Assembly: GCA_022563135.1 (NCBI GenBank)
Contig: JADFNZ010000001.1
Location: 12,401-31,188 of the forward strand
From: Chloroflexota bacterium
Lineage (GTDB): Bacteria; Chloroflexota; Dehalococcoidia; DSTF01; RBG-16-68-14
Direction: 5' to 3'
DNA: 18,788 nucleotides
The notes below the pieces were generated by a model, which saw only the letters and a program-made list of their open reading frames with translations, did no database searches and was not told the origin of the DNA. How positions within the stretch are numbered: position 1 is the first letter of the stretch; every line of letters starts with the position of its first letter. The position numbers and the translations under genes were made by a program. This document shows positions 1-6,929 of the stretch, piece by piece.

Positions 1-54
1 CGGCGGGCCGTCACGGCTCGCCGCCTACTCTAGTCTCCAACCGCTGTCTCCAAA

Positions 55-71
55 GTCGGGAGATTCCCGAC
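55..71. other. Short perfect inverted repeat upstream of the first glycosyltransferase
   Basis: A 7-bp stem (GTCGGGA / TCCCGAC) encloses a 3-nt spacer (GAT), about 90 bp before the GTG start of the first gene. It could be an operator, a weak hairpin from an upstream transcript, or chance. No T-run follows it, so a terminator is not supported. In frame 1 the first 33 bases read as ten codons and a TAG, which might be the tail of an upstream gene, but that is too short to call. Confidence 0.25.
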
Positions 72-162
72 ACCGATCCGAGAGATTCTTCGGTACGATC
101 GGAGTGGAGACCGAAGGAATCGCGAACGCGGAAACGCGGCGCGCAGGGAGGCGCTCCAGTAC

Positions 163-1188
163 GTGAAACTCATCGTCACCATCCCTGCCTATAACGAGCG
201 CGAGCAGATCGGCGATGTAATCGCAGAGGTGCCGCGCGACATCGTCGGGATCGCAGCGGTCGAAGTCCTCGTCGTCGACGATGGCTCCACCGACGGCACG
301 GTGGAGGCGGCCCGGGCGGCGGGTGCGGATCACATCGTTTCGCATGGTCGCAACCGTGGCCTCGCGGCCGCGTTTCGGACGGCGCTGGGAGAGGCCCTTC
401 GCCGCGGTGCGGACATCATCGTCAACACGGACGCCGACAACCACTACGATCAGAGTCGCATTCCGGATCTGATCCAACCGCTGTTGCGTAATGAGGCGGA
501 GATCGCCGTCGGAAGCCGCCTCATCGATGGCCTGCCCATGCGGGCGGCCAACAAGTACGGCAACCGGGTGGCAAACTTCATCATGCAGCGGCTGCTGGGG
601 CTCCCTGACGTAGACGTATCGAACGGATTTCGCGCGTATACGAGGGAGGCGGCGCTCAAGCTGAACGTTCTCTCCCACCACACGTATACGCATGAGACGC
701 TGATCCACGCGCTGAACCAGCGACTGCGCGTGGTCAGCATGCCTCTGCCGGCGCGTCCTGTCGAGCGGCCGTCACGCCTGATCAGCAGCATCCCCAGCCA
801 CATCTGGCGAGCCGGGCGCGTCGCCCTGAGCTCGTTTACGCTCTACCGCCCGCTTCAGGTGTGGGGAGCGCTCGGCATCGTGTTCCTCATCTTGGGTAGC
901 ATCTCCTTTCTTCGCTTCCTGTACTTCTTCGTACAGGGCGAAGGAGACGGCCACATCCAGTCATTACTGGCCGGCTCGGCCGTCCTGTTTCTGGGCGCGC
1001 AGATGTTCATCGCCGGCCTACTAGCATCGGCCATTGGCTGGAACCGGCGACTGATCGAAGACGTGCTCTACCGGATGAAGGTAGAAGAGAGCTCTCCTGA
1101 GTTGGTAGGCGGGACCGCCCGCACGAACGGACACGCAGGGGACAGCGCGGACAGCGAGCAGATACGGAGGAAGGCCCATGTCGCTTAG
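163..1188 (+). CDS. Family 2 glycosyltransferase, polyprenyl-phosphate sugar transferase type, membrane-anchored
   Basis: This 341-residue GT-A glycosyltransferase resembles dolichol/undecaprenyl-phosphate mannosyl- or glucosyltransferases, which load a sugar from a nucleotide donor onto a polyprenyl-phosphate carrier at the inner face of the membrane. The catalytic domain covers about residues 1-215. Visible motifs are the nucleotide-binding VDDGSTDGT (38-46), the metal-binding NTDAD (88-92), and VSNGFRAYTRE further on. Two hydrophobic segments (about 229-253 and 265-292) are C-terminal membrane anchors, followed by a hydrophilic tail. The start is GTG, chosen because GGGAGG lies about 12 nt upstream and the VTIPAYNE strand begins immediately. 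The last 11 bp overlap the next gene, so the two are probably translationally coupled. Donor and acceptor cannot be told from sequence. Confidence 0.88.
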   Translation: MKLIVTIPAYNEREQIGDVIAEVPRDIVGIAAVEVLVVDDGSTDGTVEAARAAGADHIVSHGRNRGLAAAFRTALGEALRRGADIIVNTDADNHYDQSRIPDLIQPLLRNEAEIAVGSRLIDGLPMRAANKYGNRVANFIMQRLLGLPDVDVSNGFRAYTREAALKLNVLSHHTYTHETLIHALNQRLRVVSMPLPARPVERPSRLISSIPSHIWRAGRVALSSFTLYRPLQVWGALGIVFLILGSISFLRFLYFFVQGEGDGHIQSLLAGSAVLFLGAQMFIAGLLASAIGWNRRLIEDVLYRMKVEESSPELVGGTARTNGHAGDSADSEQIRRKAHVA

Positions 1189-2059
1189 CAAGAACGGACA
1201 GCCGATCATCGGCATCGTCGGCCTCGGTGTTCTCGGAGGCGCTACGCACAGCTACTTCGAAGGCCAGGGCTACGCGCTGCGAGTGTTCGATCCCTACAAG
1301 GGGCATGACGATGAGCGGGGACTGAACGAAGCCGAGGTGATCTTCATCTGCGTGCCGACTCCGTACCGGCCGGGCGCGGGCTTCGATGACAGCGCGCTTG
1401 AGGACGCGATCAGCAGGCTGGCAAGCTCGAAGGTGGTCGTCATCAAGTCCACCGTGCTTCCCGGGACGACCGAAGCATACCAGTTCCGCTATTCGCAGCA
1501 CTGCTTCCTGTTCAACCCGGAGTTCCTACGTACGGCCACCGCCCGGGAGGACTTCGTCCAGCCGGACCGCCAGATCGTCGGCTACTGTGCGCAGAGCCGC
1601 CATCTCGCCGAAGAGCTGCTCGCCATGCTGCCGGCTGCGCCGTTCCAGCGCATCATGGTCGCGCGGGAGGCGGAGCTCACGAAGTACATGACGAACTCGT
1701 TCCTGGCGCTGAAAGTGACGTTCGGCAACGAGCTGTTCGACCTCGCCACGGCGCTCGACATCGATTACGACGTGGTGCGGGAGGCGGTGTCGGCCGATGA
1801 GCGGATCGGCCCTTCTCATCTGAGCGTCCTCCAGGACAACTACCGGGGCTACGGCGGCAAGTGTCTGCCGAAGGACACGAAGGCACTGATGGACCTGGCT
1901 GATCGGTTAGATGTGCCGCTCCGGCTGCTGCGCACAGCAGATCGCATCAACGCGACGCTCTTGCCGCCTTCAGAGTTGCCGCCGGCGACGCTACACCCGT
2001 TGCCCGTCTCCTCCAACGGCGATCGCGAGGAGATGGAGTCCGAAGAGCAGGCGGCCTAG
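1178..2059 (+). CDS. UDP-glucose/GDP-mannose dehydrogenase family protein, short form lacking the C-terminal domain
   Basis: The family oxidises a nucleotide sugar twice with NAD+ to give the uronic acid, a precursor for capsule or exopolysaccharide. The 293 residues contain the Rossmann dinucleotide site GLGVLG (15-20), VPTP (60-63), STVLPGTT (91-98), FNPEFLR with its Glu115, the ELTKYMTN helix with Lys169 and Asn173, and the catalytic nucleophile Cys229 in GGKCLPKD. The usual family length is about 390-450 residues. Here only about 60 residues follow the cysteine, ending in a Pro/Ser/Glu-rich tail, so the C-terminal UDP-binding domain is absent. No remnant of it is recognisable before the next gene, 21 bp downstream. 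The ATG start lies behind CGGAGG and overlaps the preceding gene by 11 bp. The catalytic residues look intact; substrate and activity are uncertain. Confidence 0.85.
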   Translation: MSLSKNGQPIIGIVGLGVLGGATHSYFEGQGYALRVFDPYKGHDDERGLNEAEVIFICVPTPYRPGAGFDDSALEDAISRLASSKVVVIKSTVLPGTTEAYQFRYSQHCFLFNPEFLRTATAREDFVQPDRQIVGYCAQSRHLAEELLAMLPAAPFQRIMVAREAELTKYMTNSFLALKVTFGNELFDLATALDIDYDVVREAVSADERIGPSHLSVLQDNYRGYGGKCLPKDTKALMDLADRLDVPLRLLRTADRINATLLPPSELPPATLHPLPVSSNGDREEMESEEQAA

Positions 2060-2080
2060 CGGCGGCCTAACGTCTGCGAT

Positions 2081-3335
2081 ATGGCGAAGGCTGCCACCTC
2101 CGGCCCGCCGCTGAAGCGCCCGGGAGCGCCACGAGCGGCGACTTCGCCGGCGGCTGATCGCCCGGCGGCCCCCTCCGCTGCTCGTGGGGCGCTGTCCGTG
2201 ACGATGCTGGGGGCGCTTCCGCCCTGGCGTGGCGTGGCGCCGTATACGCGACATCTCATCGCTGGTCTTGAGGACGTGGACGAGCTCAGCGTTGAGTTTC
2301 TCGACTTCAAGGCGCTCTATCCGAGGCGGCTCTACCCGGGCGGCGATCCTATCGACCGGAATGGTACTACTGTCCGGTTCCGCAGCGTAGCTGTGCGCCG
2401 GTTCCTCGCCTGGTACAATCCGCTCTCATGGCTGCGGGCCGGCCTCACAGCGCGAGGCCAGGTCGTGCACGCCCAGTGGTGGAGCTACGTCCTGGCGCCG
2501 GTCTATCTGACGGTGCTCGGGCTGGCGCGTCTGCGTGGAAAGCGGATCGTACTAACACTACATAACGTTGCCCCGCACGAGGGCTGCCGCTGGCAACGCT
2601 GGCTCTATCGCAGCGTCCTTCGCCTTGCGCAGCACTTCATCGTTCACACCCAGCAGAACGCGCACACGCTGATGGAGGCGTATCCGGCCGCGGTGGGCAA
2701 GATCACCATCGTGCCGATCGGACTGCTGACCGTGCCGGCGAGCCGGCCGATGAGCGCTGAAGACGCGCGCGAGGAGCTCGGGCTCATGGCAGGCGGGCCG
2801 ATCGTCCTCGCCTTCGGCAACATCCGGACCTACAAGGGCGTGGATGTGCTCCTGCGGGCGTTTCGCCGGGTGCTCGATGCGGGGCAGCAGGCGACGCTTG
2901 TGATCGCGGGAGAGCCCTGGGGCGGCTTCGATGTCTACAGCCGCCTCATCGATCAGCTCGATCTCGGCGCTCACGTGCAGACCCGGTTGGAGTATCTCTC
3001 CGAAAGAGAGCGTTGACACGCTCTTCCGTGCCGCGGATCTGGCCGTCTTTCCGTACACCCACTTTGACGCCCAGAGCGCGGCCGGCACGCTGGCGCTCTC
3101 CTTCGGCGTGCCAATGGTGGTCTCCGATGTCGGCGGCCTGCCGGACCTCGTGGACGACCGTCGGGCCGTGGTCCCCGCGAACGACGAGCGGGCGCTGGCA
3201 GAGGCGCTGGTCGAGATCCTGCGCGACGATTCGCTACGCGCCAAGCTCGCGGCGGACGGTGAGCGCCGTGCCGGCGAGTTGGGCTGGGATGTGATCGCCC
3301 GGAAGACGGCGGACGTCTACCGTTCCCTCATCTAG
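2081..3335 (+). pseudogene. GT4-type (glycos_transf_1) glycosyltransferase interrupted by a +1 frameshift
   Basis: This is a GT-B retaining glycosyltransferase of the GT4 kind, likely adding a sugar to a surface polysaccharide. The first frame (2081-3016) holds the N-terminal acceptor domain, starting at MLGALPPWRG around residue 42, and the start of the donor domain with FGNIRTYKGVDVLLRAF. It then stops at a TGA just after LEYLSE. The rest of the donor domain, with FRAADLAVFPY, GTLALSFGVPMVVSDVGG and a C-terminal helix, continues in the next frame to 3335. Removing one A from the AAA run at 3003-3005 restores YLSEESVDTLF and an uninterrupted 417-residue protein of normal family length. The lesion may be a sequencing error or a true mutation. 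The first 40 residues are Ala/Pro-rich and low-complexity, so the true start may be nearer 2200. It follows the dehydrogenase by 21 bp. Confidence 0.82.
3003..3005 (+). other. Frameshift site (AAA run) in the GT4-type gene
   Basis: The upstream frame reads Ser-Glu-Arg-Glu-Arg-stop across this point, while the downstream frame reads Pro-Lys-Glu-Ser-Val-Asp. Deleting one A gives Ser-Glu-Glu-Ser-Val-Asp and joins two halves of one conserved domain without gap or overlap. There is no slippery heptamer or obvious downstream structure, so programmed frameshifting is unlikely. Confidence 0.75.
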
Positions 3336-3370
3336 TACTCGTCGCTCTCTTACTATGCCTGCGTGCCGAG

Positions 3371-4701
3371 CTAGGCTGCGCGCGACTGCGGCTCCTCGCC
3401 CGGGGCGGCCCCCTGCGTAGACACGGCGGCTGCGGCGCGCGAGGAGAGGATGCCGGTGCGGATGATGACGGTCTGGACCGCGAGCAGCGCCGCTTCGCTG
3501 ATCACCATCGCCAGCGCCGCGCCCGTCGCCGCGAGCGGCGGAATAAGCGCGGCATTCGTCGCGAGGTTCACGACCAGCGCAAACAGCGTGAGCCCCCACG
3601 CGAGCCTCGTCCGTCCGCGCGCGATGATCAGAACGTAGTTCAGGTGGGTGAAGAAGTAGAGCGCCTGCGCCGCGATGAGGAAGAGGTAGGGCGCCTGCGC
3701 GCCCGAGAAGTCGCTGCCGTAGAGGAGCAGGAACAGCGGCGCAGCAGCGAGGAGCAGCACCGAGAGGCCGCCCGCGAAGAGCCCGGTAAGGCCGGTTGTC
3801 CGCCGGTACGCCGGACGCAGCTCCTCGAGCGTGCGGCACGCGGCGAACCGGGTGAGCGCGCCGCGTCCCAGCATGAGCGGCAGAAAGGCGAGTCCAAACG
3901 CGAAGTTATACGCCGCGCCGTAAAGCCCCGTCGCCTCCTCCCCTTTGATGAATGCGATGAGATACGCGTCGATGCGAAAGTAGATGAAGAAGGCGATCGT
4001 GGAGGCGAACAGCGGTAGCGCGGTACCGACCAGATGGCGAACCAGCATGCGATCGAATCGCGGGCGCACCACACCGAATGTGCGCACGACGGCAAAGACG
4101 GCGAACGCCAACGCGGCGATAGCGATCAGCGGGAAGAGCGGCGCGATGACGGCGGTCCCCCCCGGCTGATAAGAACGGCGCCGCCGGCAACGATCAGGAG
4201 CGCCATGCCCTGGAAGGCGCGGAATAATCCTTCAGACAGAAACTGGCCGTGGCCGCGTAACGGCGAGAGGAGGAGGTAACCTGCGCTCTCCAGCACGCCC
4301 CCCAGTCCGGCGAGAAGCATCAGCGTTCGCGATGCGCCACCGGGCGCTAGCGCTGCTAGCACGAGTACAATGCCGAACCCAAGTAACGCGAGAAGCGGCG
4401 TCAGGCCTAGCAAGCTAGCGTAGTATCGGTTCGTGCGCTCTCTATCCGCTGCGATATCCCGAGCAGCGATGGTGCCGATGCCCGCGTCGCCGGCGTTCGC
4501 CAAGATCGTCGCCGCTGCGATGGCAAGGACCCAGCCGCCGTAGCTCGCAGCGCCAACTGCACGCGCGAGGAGCAGCAGGAGGAGGAAGCGGCCACCTCGA
4601 TTGATCGCCTCGCCGGCCATCAGCCAGCCGGCGGGGCCGCTCAGCCGCTGCCTTGCCGCGTCGATGAGCCGCCCCGCCGATCGGGAGACCGTCGCTGCCA
4701 C
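3371..4701 (-). pseudogene. Wzx-like polysaccharide flippase (MATE/MVF superfamily) broken by a frameshift in a G7 run
   Basis: This polytopic membrane protein would flip lipid-linked oligosaccharide across the cytoplasmic membrane. The 5' part (4701 down to 4126, GTG start) carries roughly the first five to six transmembrane segments, including AINRGGRFLLLLLLARAVG and an AGDAGIGTIAARDIA loop. It runs out of frame after VLISRGG. The 3' part continues in another frame from about 4160 to 3371 with more hydrophobic segments, for example YFRIDAYLIAFIKGEEATGLYG, a signature-like stretch of Wzx/RfbX proteins. Adding one G (or removing two) at the run 4157-4163 gives a continuous protein of 443 (or 442) residues, the normal size for the family. 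Its gene converges on the plus-strand GT4 gene across a 35-bp gap. It may be a pseudogene, a phase-variable gene or an assembly error. Confidence 0.82.
4157..4163 (-). other. Seven-base G homopolymer at the flippase frameshift
   Basis: On the coding (minus) strand the sequence is CGG followed by five more Gs and then ACC. With seven Gs the frame is lost; with eight (or five) the protein reads through as ISRGG(G)TAVIAPLF. Homopolymers of this length are classic sites both of sequencing or assembly indels and of slipped-strand phase variation. Confidence 0.7.
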
Positions 4702-4748
4702 CGGGGCCGGCTGCTTACTCTACCATGGCGCTGCCGGGCGTTCGCCGC

Positions 4749-5141
4749 CTAGGCCGCCCGCACCCCCTCGATCAGTCCTCGCATGTAGCTGAGCGGCGCG
4801 CTTAGTGTGGCGGGGCGCTTGATCACCTCCGCCAGGCCGAGTGTCGCGGTCGCGAGGAGGAACGAGAGCTTCTGTCTGCCGTGCAGGTGCTTGCGCGCGA
4901 ACAGCACTTTGTTGCGGCCAACATAGAACGCCTGCACCGTGGTATAGCGGTTCGTCCCCCTCTTCCCCAGCACAGCCGAAACCTTGTGCGCAACGACGGC
5001 GCTGGGGACAAGGGCGATCTCGTAGCCGGCGCGCCGTACCCGGTATGAGAAATCGACGTCCTCGTAGTAGACGAACATAGCGTCATCCAGCCCGCCAATC
5101 TCACGCAGCACGTCGGATCGCGCGAAGAGTGCGCACCCCGT
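4749..5141 (-). pseudogene. C-terminal part of a family 2 glycosyltransferase (rhamnosyltransferase-like), 5' end missing
   Basis: About 130 residues match the second half of inverting GT2 enzymes of the WbbL/rhamnosyltransferase kind. GCALFARSDVLREIGGLDD is followed by the catalytic-base region FVYYEDVDFSYRVRRAGYEI, then VPSAVVAHKVS and a C-terminal part with FYVGRNKVLFARKHL. The N-terminal nucleotide-binding half (DDGS and DxD motifs) is not present in any frame upstream. Instead the sequence passes at about 5137-5141 into a different gene, a GT39-like membrane protein, in another frame. The open frame formally extends upstream to 5204, but residues before about 5141 are a shadow of that other gene. 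The remnant lies 47 bp upstream of the flippase on the same strand and would be non-functional alone. Confidence 0.75.
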
Positions 5142-5592
5142 CGAGGAAGAGCGTCGTGCCGAGCCAGCGCGTGAAGCCATTCGCCGTGACGAGCAGGGCC
5201 GCAAGCGCGCCGGCCAGCGCGCCGAAGAGCTACCGGCCGAGCAGAAACGTCGCTCCGGCCAGCGCCAGCACGATTAGCTTGGGGATCCAGTAGGCCGCGG
5301 CCGGATCGCCGCCTGCGAGGCGGATCGGCACCGCCAGCAGGGCCGGGAAGAGCGGCGGCCGGTGGTTGATGAACTCCTGCGACGTGTACTTCGGCCCCAC
5401 GCCCGTCGCGATGTTGTAGCCTTCCGAAAGGTAGAGCGACTGGTCGGACGTGAGCGGAGCGGGGGCCGCCTGAAGCATGGGCAGGGCGAGCAAGAGGACC
5501 GCGCCCGCCAGGATCAGCGGCAGGGCGAGGCGCCGCAGCAGCGCCTGATCGAGCAGCGCCGCTCTGCGCAGGCCGAGCGCTTCGCTTACCAT
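5137..5592 (-). pseudogene. N-terminal part of a GT39/ArnT-like membrane glycosyltransferase, with in-frame TAG and truncated 3' end
   Basis: The 120 residues from the ATG at 5592 have one hydrophobic segment (about 22-42) and then the first extracytoplasmic loop with TSDQSLYLSEGYNIATG. In dolichyl-/polyprenyl-phosphate-dependent GT39 enzymes that loop carries the catalytic Asp. HRPPLFPALLAVPIRLAGG and a second hydrophobic segment follow, ending LALAGATFLLGR. A TAG at 5230-5232 interrupts the frame, yet the same frame goes on sensibly for about 30 more residues (LFGALAGALAALL, then TTLFLDG), as expected for this family. At about 5137 it stops matching and the GT2 remnant begins in another frame. 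Full-length members are about 450-600 residues, so most of the protein is missing. The gene looks dead or chimeric. Confidence 0.68.
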
Positions 5593-5773
5593 AGGCCCGC
5601 CGTTGTACGCCGATCGTCGCGGCGTGACGTGCCGGACGAGGCGCGGAGTGTCACGGGTCGCGGTTCTTCTGTGCGGTCGTATTCAAGCTAGCTTCGGCCA
5701 ACGTAACAGAGAGACGCAGGGTAGGGCGTCGGCGATTTCCCAATCTTTCGCCACCGTACTCCTAGGCGAAAGA

Positions 5774-5809
5774 CGCGAAGAGGCGAGCCGCGTGGCTCGC
5801 CTCTTCGTG
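5774..5809 (-). terminator. Strong stem-loop, probable terminator of the DUF4349 gene
   Basis: A perfect 14-bp GC-rich stem (CGAAGAGGCGAGCC / GGCTCGCCTCTTCG, 5776-5789 and 5794-5807) has a 4-nt loop. It lies about 20 bp past the stop of the minus-strand DUF4349 gene. On that strand the stem is followed by TCTTTCG, a weak U-rich tract, which favours termination of that gene. The rest of the 235-bp gap between 5593 and 5827 shows nothing else I can name. Confidence 0.72.
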
Positions 5810-5827
5810 CGGGTTGCGAGAGCTGGG

Positions 5828-6832
5828 CTACATGGGCGCCTGGGATGCTGTGCCGGGGCGTCGCGTCACCCACCAGCGCGTGATGATCGCGAACAGCGCG
5901 AGCGGCGGGACGAGCCACCAGGAGTAGGCGACGACCGCGAGCGAGATCGCGGCCAGCACGAGCAGCGTGTCAAGCGAGGCCTCCCACGCATCGCCGGCCA
6001 CCTCGAGCGGGTCGACCGCACCGCCGCCGTCGTTAGGCGGCGGAGTCTCCGCCACGAACGCGACGGGCCGTAGGTGCACCGTGATCGTCGCGAGGTCGGT
6101 CAGGTTGTTCAGCAGGTTGATCCGGCCCTGCGTCTGCTCGATCTGGCCACGCACATTGTCGAGCCGGTCCTGCACGATAAGGATCTCGTTAATCCCGTCC
6201 GCCTGCGCGAGCAGCTCCAGGAAGCGTTGCTCGCTCGCCTCAAGCGTGCGGAGGCGGGCCTGAAGGTCGGTGAACTCCTCCGTCACGTCATTCGCATCGG
6301 AGCTTTCGCGCGCTACGTCGCCCATCAGGCGGATGTCGGCCAGTACTTGTTGGTAGCGGCTGGCCGGTACGCGGATCGTGAGGTCGGCCACCTGCTGGTC
6401 GTCCACGTTGGAGAAGGTAGAGCTGGCCACGAAGCCGCCCGCCGTGTCAGCGATGCGAATGATCTCCTGGAAGTCTTTGCCGACGTCCTTCACCTCGATG
6501 TCGACGGAGGTGCTCTGAATGATCTTTCGGTCCAGCAGGCTCTGCAAGTCCGGCCCGGCGGCTGCGCCATCCGCAGGGGTGAAGCCCCCGCGCTCTAGCG
6601 GTTCGGCTGAGTACGCCTGACTCGCCACGGCTGCCTCGTCGCTTAGAGCGTTGAATTTGTCGACTGCGGATAGCTCTGCGCCGTCAGGTGCCGCTAGCGC
6701 TGAGCCAAGGCCGGCGGCGTCATCGCCGCTGCTCCCGCCGCCGTCGCTGCGCAAGACCGCGCCCGCGACCGCGGCTACGACGATGAGGATCGCGAGCGCC
6801 GCGATGATGATTCCGTACCTTTTGCGTGCCAT
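5828..6832 (-). CDS. DUF4349 domain membrane protein
   Basis: This 334-residue protein has an N-terminal membrane anchor (about 8-28), a low-complexity Ala/Gly/Asp-rich linker (30-100), and a DUF4349 domain (about 103-255) opening with DRKIIQSTSVDIEVKDV. A heptad-rich helical stretch (about 183-245) may form a coiled coil, and a second hydrophobic region (about 287-320) precedes a short basic tail. Most of the protein should lie outside the cytoplasm between the two anchors. The molecular role of DUF4349 is unknown. It is divergent from an ECF sigma/anti-sigma pair, and a promoter of ECF type lies before it, so a place in the same envelope-response regulon is my inference. The ATG start is backed by GGAGGAA seven bases upstream. 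Confidence 0.85.
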   Translation of the reverse strand: MARKRYGIIIAALAILIVVAAVAGAVLRSDGGGSSGDDAAGLGSALAAPDGAELSAVDKFNALSDEAAVASQAYSAEPLERGGFTPADGAAAGPDLQSLLDRKIIQSTSVDIEVKDVGKDFQEIIRIADTAGGFVASSTFSNVDDQQVADLTIRVPASRYQQVLADIRLMGDVARESSDANDVTEEFTDLQARLRTLEASEQRFLELLAQADGINEILIVQDRLDNVRGQIEQTQGRINLLNNLTDLATITVHLRPVAFVAETPPPNDGGGAVDPLEVAGDAWEASLDTLLVLAAISLAVVAYSWWLVPPLALFAIITRWWVTRRPGTASQAPM

Positions 6833-6870
6833 GATATGCTTCCTCCTTCGCCTGGCTGTGTCTCTGTACG

Positions 6871-6899
6871 TAGACGAACGGCGCGCGTGAGATGTTCCC
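6871..6899 (-). promoter_or_regulatory. ECF-sigma-type promoter in front of the DUF4349 gene
   Basis: Read on the minus strand, GGGAAC (plus positions 6894-6899) is followed after 17 bp by CGTCTA (6871-6876). This matches the widespread ECF pattern of a GGAAC -35 element and a CGTC -10 element with 16-17 bp between them. A start near 6865 would leave an untranslated leader of about 30 nt containing the GGAGGAA ribosome site of the DUF4349 gene. The adjacent divergent gene encodes an ECF sigma factor, the obvious candidate to read it. Confidence 0.55.
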
Positions 6900-6914
6900 G
6901 CGCCCGCAGGCTGC

Positions 6915-6920
6915 TAGAAT
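6915..6920 (+). promoter_or_regulatory. -10-like hexamer TAGAAT, candidate leaderless promoter of the sigma gene
   Basis: TAGAAT ends nine bases before the ATG of the sigma-factor gene, and no Shine-Dalgarno sequence lies in between. That spacing puts the expected transcription start at or within a few bases of the ATG. No convincing -35 hexamer is seen. A tiny frame ATG-GCG-GTC-GAA-TGA (6919-6933) overlaps the sigma start as ATGA but is probably incidental. Confidence 0.4.
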
Positions 6921-6929
6921 GGCGGTCGA

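Noticed and set aside
25..708. Long open frame antisense to the first glycosyltransferase
   Set aside because: Arg/Asp-rich translation with no recognisable motif. It lies opposite a gene with clear GT2 signatures, as expected from third-position GC bias.
3000..3016. Programmed ribosomal frameshift in the GT4-type gene
   Set aside because: No slippery heptamer or downstream pseudoknot is apparent, and this enzyme family does not use recoding. A simple indel in AAA is enough.
2558..3244. Open frame antisense to the GT4-type gene
   Set aside because: Low-complexity Ser/Arg/Ala translation, no ribosome site, and it crosses the frameshift region of a convincing sense gene.
3640..4190. Open frames on both strands within the flippase
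   Set aside because: Both are Ser/Arg- or Glu/Arg-rich shadows; the hydrophobic flippase frame explains the region.
5603..6073. Plus-strand frame over the terminator and the DUF4349 3' end
   Set aside because: It runs through a perfect 14-bp stem-loop and is antisense to a DUF4349 gene; the translation is Arg-rich without motifs.
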